Of a stretch of 64,000 nt of DNA, positions 10,701 to 21,900 are shown piece by piece. This stretch comes from Bugula neritina (Eukaryota; Bryozoa; Gymnolaemata; Cheilostomatida; Bugulidae), in NCBI GenBank assembly GCA_964035545.1, contig OZ037771.1, forward strand, positions 5,140,628-5,204,627, given 5' to 3'. Under the pieces are notes generated by a model. The model searched no databases, had not been told where the DNA came from, and saw nothing but the letters and a program-made list of their open reading frames with translations. The translations under genes were made by a program, and so were the position numbers. Position 1 is the first letter of the stretch. Each line of letters begins with the position of its first letter.

Positions 10701-13700
10701 GACCATGTGATTTCTTTATTTCGTTTAGTTTATTTATCAGCAGAGTGACCTTTTGTTGTGAGCAGTCTAGTGTGACTGAGAGCTGAATATCTGTGAAAAG
10801 TTCAAACATGAATTATTAAAACGTTTAGATTGTTATATTGTTATATTATATTATATTATTATATTATTTTGCATTACATTATATTACAATATATTATATT
10901 ATGTTATGTTATGTTATGTTATGTTATGTTATGTTATGTTATGTTATGTTATGTTATGTTATGTTATGTTATGTTATGTTATGTTATGTTATGTTATGTT
11001 ATGTTATGTTATGTTATGTTATGTTATGTTATGTTATGTTATGTTATACATATATTATACACATACTTAATTGAGAAGGTTGGGCTCTGTTTGTGATAAT
11101 TAAGTGTGTGTGAGATAACTTGGAGGACCAGTAACACAGAGAGATGTTACCAACTGGACCGTTATGGTAGGCCTGGTGGATAAAAGAAGGGTTTGTCACT
11201 TTTATCTCCAGCATACTTTTACACTCCTCCCAATGAGTGGCTAAATTGTGAGTTAAAATCATAAATAAATAAATACATATAGTATCTGTAAGCAATCTGT
11301 CTTACAAGTAAGTTAATTTTTAAAATAATTCATTAGACAGAAATCCTTAGATATTATGAGCTTTGAAATGAGAGGTAATGGCAACTAGTCCCATTACGTA
11401 TGCAAAAAGTTTAGCTATTTTAAGAAACATAATATACTATCTCTCTCGAATTATGCATTTTAGAAATTTTCTCTCCCATAGTAAACTTATAGCAAACTTA
11501 ATAATATATATTGATTGTTGAATTTATTGTAGAGTTTAGCATTGAATCCGATTCAACTAAAAAAAGTATTGCATAAATATCACGCAGCTAAAATATTATA
11601 TACGAAGTATTTTGTAGTACATAACACAGTGTAGACTGTAGAGTGTGAATGTTCAGTGAACTATATTTGGTTACTATAAACACCGTTGTGCCTATAGTGT
11701 ATAACTTTATACTAACTGTATAAGTATACACAGTATACCATGATTTTAATTTGTAAATAATATAGACTATTCATGTGTAACTTGATAATAGCACTTAAGG
11801 AGAAAGTACATATTATGTCAATACAGTAGACAGTGTCTGTAGGTACAAAACTTGATAATTTAATAGACAGATACTTACATGGTTTTATACAGTTGTAATA
11901 AATGTCTGGAAGAAGAGGCATTGTGGGACAGCCTACCATTATAGAAGGTAAATTTACCACTGAAACTCCCATACCATTTATATGTTTCATTAGTTTTCTT
12001 AGTTTAATTTGGTCAGAACTTCTTAAGGGTGAAGTCTACAAGGTATTATATTGTCATAATATTATATTACTTATAGCATGGAAAGTGTAATATGATAACT
12101 AATATATAGTATTAGACAGTTGACACATTATATATAGACATGTGACACAGTATATATAGACAGCTGACACAGTATATAAAGACAGCTGAAATTGTATAGA
12201 GAGACAGTATATAGACACAGTATATGTAGACAGCTGAAACAGTATATAGACACAGTATATAGAGACAGTATATAGAGACAGTATACATAGACTGTATATG
12301 GACACAGTATATAATTATATAGACAGCTGACACAGTATATATAGACAGCTAATATATAGAGTATATGCACTGCATCAGATAACTATTAAGTAAAACAAAT
12401 AATTGTTATTGTGGCTCAAAAGAATAAGGATTTCTGCTGTATAGACACTCACCTTACAACTTAATTCCATGACTTGTATGAAGTAACCCTGTGGACAGCT
12501 GAAGTAAACTGTTACATTATTATCCATCAACTGAGGCTTATAACCTGAAATCACACACAATAGGCATGTATCAGTTAGCTATTAGTCAGTTAGTTAGTAG
12601 CTGCTGTTAACTGCTCACAGTCTAATAACCTGAGTTTATACATGTTAACCTTGACCCTACACTCGCAGTCTGAACAGCACTATTGTACATTGTACAAGGT
12701 GCTTAGATATAGCCATGTGCTTCGAATGTTTCTTACATTCACAAGGTTTTGAGCATACCATGGAGTATAATCAACTTTTTTATAAAATAGTTGAAGGTAA
12801 AAATGCATGTGTTTCATGGAATAAATGTGTTTATATCAACTTTATATAAAAATTTTCAGAAAACTGTTGCAAAATAAAAGCAATTTTTCACCAACACTAG
12901 AAGTGTATATATATAAGCCAAGATAATTTTTTTTTGTTTTACTCTATTATTTTAATGTGGCAGAGGTTTGAAATTCATATAATGTTTACTAAGAATAGTT
13001 TTTGTGCTTCTTTTCCGTACATGCAAGAGCTAGGAATGCTTATCAAATGCTATTTATATGCCTACCTATGAATATTATGTAGATTCTAAATTTTGATACC
13101 TACGACTCTATTTAGATGTCATTTATATTATATAACTATACTGAATATTTAGATGTCATTTATATTATAATTATATAACTATACTGAATATTTAGATGTT
13201 ATCTATATAACTATATGGTGAGTATGTAGATGATATTTATATAACTATACTGAATCTGTAGAAGCTATTTATATAACTATAGTGAAAATGTAGATAGTAT
13301 TTATATAACCATAATGAATATAAAGAAGCTATTCATGTAGCTATAGTAAATATTTAGAAGTTATTGATATTATAATAAAGACTCTGTAGGTTCTCACCTT
13401 TCAAACTAACAAATGACTGAGCCTGAGACCTTTCACCATCTGGTCTTATAGCCTCTCTACATGGAACCACAGTTCTTCTCACTCCATTAGTTGACCAAAT
13501 ACTACCTCCAAGACCTAAACATACAGCAATGTATCTGTACTGCATAATATGTAAACAGGAATAACTATTGCTTACTTTTATCTGCATAATCTACATAAGT
13601 TTGTCAAAAAACAACATTCCTGTGTACAGTTACAATTTCTCTCAATCAAAAAGTAGTAAAATAAATAAAGTTTGTATAGTTTAACAAGTTTTAAGTTGAT

Positions 13701-16700
13701 CGCATTATGCAGTTATAGTAAAATATATGAGTTTAAAAACTTCTTTTCCTTTTATATTTGAGTCTGTGCACCAAAATGAAAATATATTTAGGTATAAGTG
13801 GTTTTTCTACTTTATATTAGCTGTGGTATACAGTAATACACATGACTGTAGTATAGTAATACACAGTTGCAGTATAGTAATATGCAGTTACAGTATAGTG
13901 ATACACAGCTGTAGCATATTATAGTAATTTATACAGAGCTCTAGTATATAGTAATACACAGTTTTAGTATATTCAGTAATATACAGCTTATAGTATAATA
14001 ATATACACAGCTGTAGTATATAGTAATAAACAGCTGTAGTATAGTGATACACAACTGTAGTATAATATTGTACAGCTGAAATTTATTTTTGTTATACTAC
14101 TGTGATAAATTGCAGGTTATTTTCTATTCTTTGCAGGAAATGTTATACTTCTAAATAATTGTTGCAAAGTAAAATATTTGATGAGCATGTATAACTCTTC
14201 TTTTTACTATATTTACCACTCTATATTAAACAGCTGCAGTATATAACGCAATTATAGTACAACAGAAGTAAACATAGAAACATACCAAGTTATAATATTA
14301 TACAAGTTACCGCATAGATTTGTAGAATTTATAGCTAGCTTATAATGATGTAGCTCAACTTTGCTGTAGTCTGTGCTCTCCATAAGCCAGTGTATTTGAA
14401 ATAGACCAACGTGGACTGTGTATAGAAAACCATTAGCTACAATATAGAGTATTCAGCATAATTTTTACATTACATGCTCAACAACCATCATACTTTATAC
14501 AAAAAGGAAACATGAAGATTGAGGTGGCAACTTGAAATACTTTTAGGAACAAATTTTGCCTCTAATAGATACATTTGCATACATTATCTGATAATATATT
14601 CATTTGCATACATTATCTGATAATATACTCATTGCATATTTATATGGCAGCTTTTTCTCAGTGTTAAACCATGCCAATACATACTATGCATTATAATAAT
14701 ATATATAACACAGAGACATGTACTGGTATTCAACGGTACGTGAGCTGATGAAGTGTAACTTACCCTCTACCTCAACCTGGTTTATGACTCCCATCCTAGG
14801 CAACTGTAGACAAGCCCACTGTACTCTATAGATAGCTGGCTCTAGAGAGTTGAATATCATAGGACTTGGTAAAGAAGGCTTAATCTCTAAACTGTCAGTC
14901 ACCTGCAGACACTTGTTATTGCTGTTATGAGAGTCTATCAACTCTTCAATACGGCTGTAGTCACTAACTCCAAGAGCCTGCAGGGGCCACTCTGCTGTGA
15001 TTGGATTTACCTTACCTATATAAGTAGTATGTAACATGGACGTTTACTCCGTCTATTTTTTCTGCACCAAACCCAACTGCCAACAGGTAATTCATTTAAA
15101 CCACTTTCACCTTTTATATGATTTTTCACCATAAAGGTAAATAGGCTACATAGTTTTATTATTGCTCTGTGATAATAAATATATTTCACTTCTGCTGTTC
15201 AAAAGTGATTGTATTCTAGCTTTGAATCCTTAAGCGAATACAGCTTTGTTATATAGAAAAACTTCACATTTCAACAGCAAAATTCAATAAAAAATTTAAA
15301 TCAAAACAGTTTTATTTTAAATCTAGGTATAGCCCAATGCCTAAAAGTCAAGTTTGGACAAAGTGTAACACTTTTGCCCACAAGAACTTTTCAATCCACA
15401 AAACTATCTGTCAAACTTTTAATTTCAAGTTGCTCCTAATAGTCACTATACAACATCAAGTATAGTACTCTGTTTGTTATAAGTACATAAGTTTATGATT
15501 TTCTTGCAATTAATTCGACACTATAAATAGCTTCTATTGAAATAAAATTATATGGTACGGTGTACAAGTGTAGAGCTAACAAGTCTAGCTCAGGCTGCTG
15601 AGTGCAAAATGATTTCTGGCCAACTAGGAATTCTAAAAAACATTTTCAACAAAGGCAGTTATCTCCTCAATAGCTAAAGCAGTTGATCTCAATCAAGTCA
15701 AGCTTTAGCCAAAGAATTAGAAATGTATTTAAAAAAAGATTAACAACATTGAAATTGTTTGCTTTTGAGTCTCCGTCAACAGAGGAAAAGTTAATCAATG
15801 ACTTAATTTCAAGTGTTCATTGTTTGCTTCTATTTTAAAAGATATTACGCCTGAGTATTTTAATGCTGGAGATTTAGTGCTCCTTAAGAAGCTTATCCAC
15901 ATCAAAAAATCTTTTGGAGAACATGGCTGGTAAAAATATGCCATTACAAAAACAAAAATTATGAAAAAAGAGACATAAAGATGTCATTACATTATAAATA
16001 TTTTCTTAGCAAATTTTGTGTATTCAATAGAAATAGGGGAATGATTTGCCTAACGATTGCTTGAAATTGCGCTACCTTACATTATACCTTATGCACTACA
16101 CTACACTGTACTGTGCTGTACTGTAGTGCAATGAAATGTAAAGCACTACATAGCACTGTAAAACACTGTGCTACACTAGATTTCACCCTACTGTACTCCA
16201 CATTAAGAAATTTACTTAACACACATGGCTGATGAAATGAGTCCTCAAAAAGCATAATTATATAAAGAAAGACACATTAAAGACTTCATCACACCATAAG
16301 CTTTTTCTAGCGAAATTTTTGTGTTCAACAGAAATCGAAAGGTTTTTTGCTTGAACTTTGGTAGTTTGACTTTATTAGCTGTTTCATTGCACTACATTAC
16401 ATTTCACAATTTTATGCTTTACATTGTACTATGGTGTACTGCACTGCAGTGTACAGTACTGTAGTGCACTACATTACACTACATTGCATTGCACTTTACT
16501 GGTTCATTATGAGGTGAAAGACTACACTTCTAACTATTGAATACCAAATTCAAATTTTGTATTGTGAGGTATTGTGAGCCAATAGGTGAAATTTTAAAAA
16601 TCTGTAATGGATGTCTAGTAATGTAAAAGAAAAACATCAGCTTGTGATATGCTACTTAAAACTTATAATGCTAAAAAATTAAAGCTGCAATAGATTATCT

Positions 16701-17255
16701 GCGGTTTTTATATTTACAAAAAAGTTAATGCAAAACTAGCTTGATGAATCAACATTATAAATATCTTCAAAATAACTTTTTTTGCACACTTTCTATACAG
16801 AAGCAACAGCGTGTGTATGCGGTACACATATAACCAGGGACTACATTTTATGTTTTTGTATTGCTTACTATATCAGAGTCAGAAATATGTAACCTCTATG
16901 TTGTTGAAGCAATACAATGTTCTCTAAAAGTTGTAGAATATCTTATAAATCATAAAAAAATAATACTGAAAATATATGTTATAGTTACTGGTGCTCAAGC
17001 GTCTGCTTCTGTGTAGGTACATGCTTGTATTAGATATATTGGAGCAAGAATAGATTCAAACACATTAAAGTAACATACTTGTGTTAATAGACAATCATGC
17101 TGCCAGTGTACTAGGAAAAGCTGTACTCACTTGAAAAGTCTTTAGATTGTGCTAGAGTCAGCAATTCAGTCAAAGTTACGTGTGTGTCATTAGGTCGCTC
17201 AAAAACTATAACTGATTGACTTTTCCTCAACAAACTTGTTAAAAAGATTAGCACA
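4945..17255 (-). CDS. Unrecognised multi-exon gene, cysteine-rich probable extracellular protein (partial)
   Basis: Fourteen exons with agreeing phases and GT-AG borders: 17131-17255, 14764-15015, 14311-14436, 13398-13514, 12453-12544, 11879-12035, 11151-11240, 10484-10790, 10166-10332, 7429-7670, 7069-7222, 6679-6839, 5260-5428 and 4945-5118; together about 778 residues. The product is rich in spaced cysteines, has several N-glycosylation sequons and beta-rich segments, and in exon 10484-10790 a stretch (HVCLAV...AFLYLNTKLVAT) like the core of a laminin-G/concanavalin-type fold. I did not recognise the family. Integrin-alpha and CatSper accessory subunits were considered but no diagnostic motif supports them. 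The 5' exons (signal peptide) were not found; they should lie between 17256 and about 18.6 kb. At the 3' side the last exon either splices at 4945 or reads on to a TAA at 4912. The neighbouring Ly6 gene is divergent. Confidence 0.6.
6175..6516. mobile_element. MITE-like inverted-repeat element, copy A
   Basis: The ends are perfect inverted repeats beginning CCTAGGGCCACAC and closing GTGTGGCCCTAGG, with further imperfect pairing inwards (GTGCGTATTTT / AAAATACGCAC). It has no coding capacity. A second copy lies inverted at 22472-22740 and shares most of the interior. Copy A is longer because it has an extra foldback near 6260-6300 (ATTCGCACTTG / CAAGTGCGAAT). It lies in the intron between exons 6679-6839 and 5260-5428. 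The superfamily is uncertain. Confidence 0.8.
7269..7372. repeat. (TA)n microsatellite filling a short intron
   Basis: About 100 bp of almost pure TA, followed by an AT-rich palindrome near 7390-7420. It fills most of the 206-bp intron between exons 7429-7670 and 7069-7222 of the unrecognised gene, so intron length probably varies between individuals. Confidence 0.9.
7695..7752. repeat. (TA)n microsatellite
   Basis: A second TA array starts about 25 bp upstream (in the transcript sense) of exon 7429-7670, close to its acceptor site. Confidence 0.85.
8153..9609. mobile_element. Possible degenerate DNA transposon with GGCACAATGGGCC motifs
   Basis: The left border reads GGGGGGCACAATTG and the right border reads GGCCCATTGTGCCTCCCC, its imperfect inverse. 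The motif GGCACAATGGGCCAC recurs inside near 8541, 8570 and 9400. No ORF survives. It lies within the long intron between exons 10166-10332 and 7429-7670. The ends are approximate and no target-site duplication was confirmed, so this is an inference from the shared motifs. Confidence 0.4.
8921..9160. repeat. 120-bp direct duplication, two copies
   Basis: Two adjacent units of exactly 120 bp, each containing AAACTTTAGCTGTGGTTC, differ at only a few positions. They sit inside the transposon-like block at 8153-9609 and represent a recent local duplication. Confidence 0.85.
10901..11046. repeat. (ATGTT)n pentanucleotide array, about 29 copies
   Basis: Perfect tandem ATGTT units, preceded by a degenerate AT-rich lead-in from about 10840. 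It lies in the intron between exons 11151-11240 and 10484-10790. The pentamer leaves more than one frame open, which produces artefactual ORFs. Confidence 0.95.
12110..12355. repeat. Minisatellite of ACAGTATATAGACAGCTG-type units
   Basis: About twelve irregular copies of an 18-24-bp unit built from ACAGTATATA and GACAGCTGA. It lies in the intron between exons 12453-12544 and 11879-12035. It is non-coding despite open frames. Confidence 0.8.
13127..13370. repeat. AT-rich minisatellite
   Basis: Around six diverged copies of a roughly 40-bp unit containing TTTATATAACTATACTGAAT and TTAGATG. It ends some 25 bp before exon 13398-13514 on the plus-strand map, that is, just after that exon's donor. 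Confidence 0.7.
13840..14075. repeat. Minisatellite of ACACAGCTGTAGTATAGTAAT-type units
   Basis: Ten or so imperfect copies of a 20-25-bp unit in the intron between exons 14311-14436 and 13398-13514. No coding potential is apparent. Confidence 0.75.
16080..16500. repeat. Two CACTACACTGTACTG-type low-complexity patches
   Basis: Patches at about 16080-16200 and 16385-16500 are built from CACTACA, CTGTA and GCACTAC words and are separated by unrelated AT-rich sequence. They lie in the 2.1-kb intron between exons 17131-17255 and 14764-15015. Confidence 0.55.
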
Positions 17256-18672
17256 CTGCTGAGACAAATGTTACTATGTGAAACTTTGTAATACATTTTA
17301 CAACTCAAGTCTTACAATAGTAGCTGCTGTGTAGATGCATGCCACTTAATACATTGAAGTTATATAAACATTGTGTCTAATTAATTGTTATTCTGTACGT
17401 AAAGAAATTTACAATAGAATTTTATTATTTATTTTAGTATTATATTGTTACTTATGATGCATAAGACTGTTATTATCTTTAGATTGTTTGACTCTCAGTG
17501 CTGTTTCATCATTGTTATACTATACTGGTTGTATCTGCACATTTTGTCTACGCAATCTTCTGTCATCAACATAGCTCTACTAGGTTGGGATGGATATTAT
17601 AAGACTCTTCTAAAGATGTGAGCTGATCTTAGTAAAGCTGTCTGTTGAGTTCATGAGTACGTTGTGTCAGCTTCTTTAAACACTGCCATTTCTTCTACAA
17701 AATATTGCATGCAGTCACTCCCTAGTAGTTGAGGCTTAAGCTGCAATTACTAGGAATTTACTTTTCTTGAAGTTTTCTCAAAGAAGCTGGATTGTGGTAT
17801 TGTGCTATTTTCTTTGATTCTTTCTCTCCCTTTTTAACCTTCTCTAACTATTGTATAAGTTTTTATTTTTTATAAATTGGCCAACTATGCTATTATAGAA
17901 GTGGTATAAAGTATAAACAAAAAATAATATACATTCTAGAGCTTCTATAGTGCCAAATTCTATAGTTATTTAATGAGTTGTATTGTAAAAAGCAGTCGGA
18001 GATGAGAGAATTTTCTAAATTCTTTGTTGGTATAGTTTGAATTTATAAGAATTTTGGTGCTTCATGATTTTGCTCTTAAGATGTATGTTTGCTTTTATTC
18101 AGTGAAAAAAACTCAAAGTTTTGTACATATGACAACCTCTACTACTTATGTAAAACTCTTGAACATGTATGCTAGAAGTCCACTTTATTCCAACTATGCA
18201 TTCTCAAACAAATATTTTGCTCTCATCTGTTTACCTAAATAATATATCTAGAGAGCTGTATATATTATATAGTATTTTGGGTATTTGATACCAACAACTT
18301 ACTATATACACATATAAACATTTTTAAAGTTAGGAATTACATGTGTTATGTATTGAAAAAGGTATACATATTTTGTTTCTAAATGCAACGCCTAAAAGTA
18401 GACTAGTCCAAGCAACACTGAAATGTATATTATGTTGTGTATTTTATTCATAATGTTATAGCACACATGGTGTGATATATACATAACACTTTAGTTGACA
18501 GTATATTACGTATACAGTAGGCTACAATGTATTAATATGCACACTATAGTAGATACAGAGTATCATATAGTGGACAGTGTGGTAATATATTATAATAAAA
18601 AGCTAGCCATTCATTGATTAATTGGGTTAATAAGTGTTGACTCTATTCTATGTTTAAACAGTGGCATGTGAT
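17256..18672. other. Intergenic or 5' region without recognisable coding sequence
   Basis: The stretch should hold the 5' exon(s) of the minus-strand gene and the regulatory region shared with the divergent Ly6 gene. I saw no ORF with a signal peptide on the minus strand and no repeat family. Confidence 0.3.
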
Positions 18673-18680
18673 TATAAAAG
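18673..18680 (+). promoter_or_regulatory. Possible TATA box of the Ly6 gene
   Basis: TATAAAAG stands 223 bp upstream of the proposed start codon and is followed by a GC-richer stretch. This is a motif match only; the transcription start is not known. Confidence 0.35.
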
Positions 18681-18902
18681 AGGCCAGTGGGTTGAACAGC
18701 CTAATACTGCTAGTTAAATAGCTGCCATGTTATTATAACAACATTTCAATAATCAATGCTATAAGATTGCTCAAGGCTCTGGGTGCATTCACAATGATCT
18801 GCTTCAACAGTCCAGACTATATAACATTAACTAGCTAGTGCATTTCACTACTTGATAAATAATGTAAAATAGAAGACATCAAGCAGTAAAACTGACACAG
18901 CC

Positions 18903-21900
18903 ATGCAAACTCTACACAAATTTCTTGCTTTTTGGATAATAGGAGTTTCCCTGTTTGGTATGTAGTACTGAAATATTATTTTTAACAACTATAGAGTTTC
19001 ATCTTCTTTTCATAGGCTTCAAACTTGAGTTTTCCAATATAGAAGTGGCTACGGTTTTACAATATAGTTAGTTGTCAGCGGTATAGAAAAAGCTGGGTCA
19101 AAAACATATAGGCTACTGATTGAAAGTATATTTGCTAGGAGAGTATCGTTCATGTTGTAGCTATTCAAATGAAAGTAAAGAAAAAAAATAAACATAGCCA
19201 CAATGTATCAAGTTTGCATTTGTCCACGATTATAGAATATAAAAAATCTTGCTTCTGTAATATGGAAGTTTTAGGAAATAATCTGTAAATCCTTCTAATG
19301 ACACTATATCTGTCTCATTTCTATTAATCTCATTAACTGGCAGACTTCTGGGTAGAGCTTACCATGTCCGCCATTTAGCAGCATTCTTATGCAACTCAGC
19401 AGCTTTATTTCTACACTTGTTTTATGAAATGTTTATTTTAATAAACATAGTTGTTGCCTGAAAACATGTCTTCAGGTACAGCAGCAAATAAATTTTGATA
19501 GCCCAATTTCTTTGATTTTTATCTTAAGTTTCGGTTTGGTTGTAGCTTTTTGCTAGAATTTTTAGTCTAGAACACAGGCTTTTCTCAATTGATTTATTAC
19601 TGCATTTGTAATTGGAACGTGTCATTTGATTTCCTTACCTACCCAGTTGACGTGATGCTAAAATAAATCATGGTTACACCAGCTGTAAGTTATATATTGA
19701 CTAAAAACTAGCTGAGACCTATAGAGATTCAACAGCTGAATTTAATCAATAATTTAGTTACTACTACTTTGTACAAATATAACACAATAGTATATAATAG
19801 TTTTGTGATTTGTAGTTTTACAAATGCCATGATATAATTACGGTCCTAAACATAGATTGCATAGAAATTTATATTAACTTTTCCATTAGTGTAATTACTC
19901 CTAAGCACAGTAGGGGAGTGACCAGTTAACAGCGACTACTTTGAGAGTGAATAACCACACTGGCAGCAATCAATTGGCAGCAATAAGTAGTCAGCTGAGC
20001 TATATAAGCAGTAATCATGCTAATATTTTCTATTAACATACTTGGTATTGATCAGCATTGAACACCTGCATTAGAATACTAACCAAGTTGGAAACAACCT
20101 CTACTACAATTAATATAGTGTGAAGCATCTTAGATAACACATGTATGTGACGATGTTACAACAACATATTTTGCTTTTTTTAGTAGGAAAAAAATCGCCA
20201 ATGAATAGGTTAAAAACATGTACCCATGCCCATATGATATACAATATAAACTTGGGTTTTCAAAATAAAAGTTACTGACACTAATATTGTGGAAATACAC
20301 CCCATTATTACTGTGTGAGACTTTACATTATATAGGTGTCGTGCTATACTACATTCTATTATACTATAATATTATACTACACTACACTATAATATACTAT
20401 ACTGCACTATACTACACTGTGCTACACTATACTAGACTATACTATGCTATACTACACTATACTATATTATACTATACTACACTACACTACACTATACTAT
20501 ACTACACTACACTATACTACACTACACTACACTATACTACACTATGCTACACTATACTACACTACAATACACTACACTATATTATACTACACTATGCTAC
20601 ACTATACTACACTATGCTATACTATACTACACTATGCTACACTATACTACACTCTGCTACACTATGCTATATTGTACTATACTACACTATGCTATATTGT
20701 ACTATACTACACTATGCTATATTGTACTATACTACACTATGCTATATTGTACTATACTACACTATGCTATATTGTACTATACTACACTATACTACACTCT
20801 GCTACACTATGCTACACTATACTACACTCTGCTACACTATGCTACACTATGCTACACTATGCTACACTATACTACACTATGCTACACTCTGCTACACTAT
20901 GCTATATTGTACTATACTACACTATGCTACACTCTGCTACACTATGCTGCACTATACTATACTATATTATACTACACTATGCTACACTATACTACACTAT
21001 GCTATATTGTACTATACTACACTATGCTATATTGTACTATACTACACTATACTACACTCTGCTACACTATGCTACACTATGCTACACTATGCTACACTAT
21101 GCTACACTATGCTACACTATACTACACTCTGCTACACTATGCTACACTATGCTACACTATACTACACTATGCTACACTATGCTACACTATGCTATATTGT
21201 ACTATACTACACTATGCTACACTCTGCTACACTATGCTGCACTATACTATACTATATTATACTACACTATGCTACACTATACTACACTATGCTATATTGT
21301 ACTATACTACACTATGCTATACTACGCTATGCTACACTATGCTACATTATGCTACACTCTGCTACACTATGCTACATTACACTAGTGACTAACTAGACTA
21401 TTTTGTGTTGCACTGCTTCAGCTCCTCTATCATTTATTCTGACTATGTATGGCTGCTATAGTTTTCACAGCAACTAAATTGTAAAAGGAATCATCATAAA
21501 AATATAACGTCACTCATTACTGATATCATCAAAAATGAAAAGTAATTATTGTTATAATTGATTAGTGAATTGCAGTAAATCAGTTATAAATAATAATTTT
21601 TTTCTATATAAAATAAATATTTTTGCTATATAGCTTGTTCTCATAGTTTAGTCAATAGGATCAATTATAGCAATAAAGTTGTGTTTTACCATAATATTGT
21701 TATTAAATAATGAGCAATTACAAATGCATAATAAATATTCATAAGTTTATACTTAAATTCTGAAGCAATATGAATTAAAATTGAAGCCATTTGCCTTTTG
21801 TTTCACCACTTTTTGTATGTTAAAAATAGTATTTAAACTTCTCCCAGATGGGTAGTAACTATGACTTAGAATATGTGGCAAGGTAGCTATAGCTTTGGTT

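Noticed and set aside
10830-11096. Tyr/Leu/Cys-rich ORFs
   Set aside because: Generated by the ATGTT pentanucleotide array.
11879-11947. Exon starting at the TTTCAG acceptor near 11960
   Set aside because: It breaks the phase with the preceding exon; the acceptor at 12035 gives agreement through all fourteen exons.
4945-17255. Integrin alpha chain or CatSper accessory subunit
   Set aside because: Beta-rich cysteine-bearing segments are superficially similar, but no FG-GAP repeats, GFFKR motif or other diagnostic sequence was found.
20287-21396. Three overlapping ORFs of 282-369 codons
   Set aside because: They are composed solely of satellite 10-mers without stop codons; the translations are low-complexity Tyr/Leu/Thr/His strings with no exon signals.
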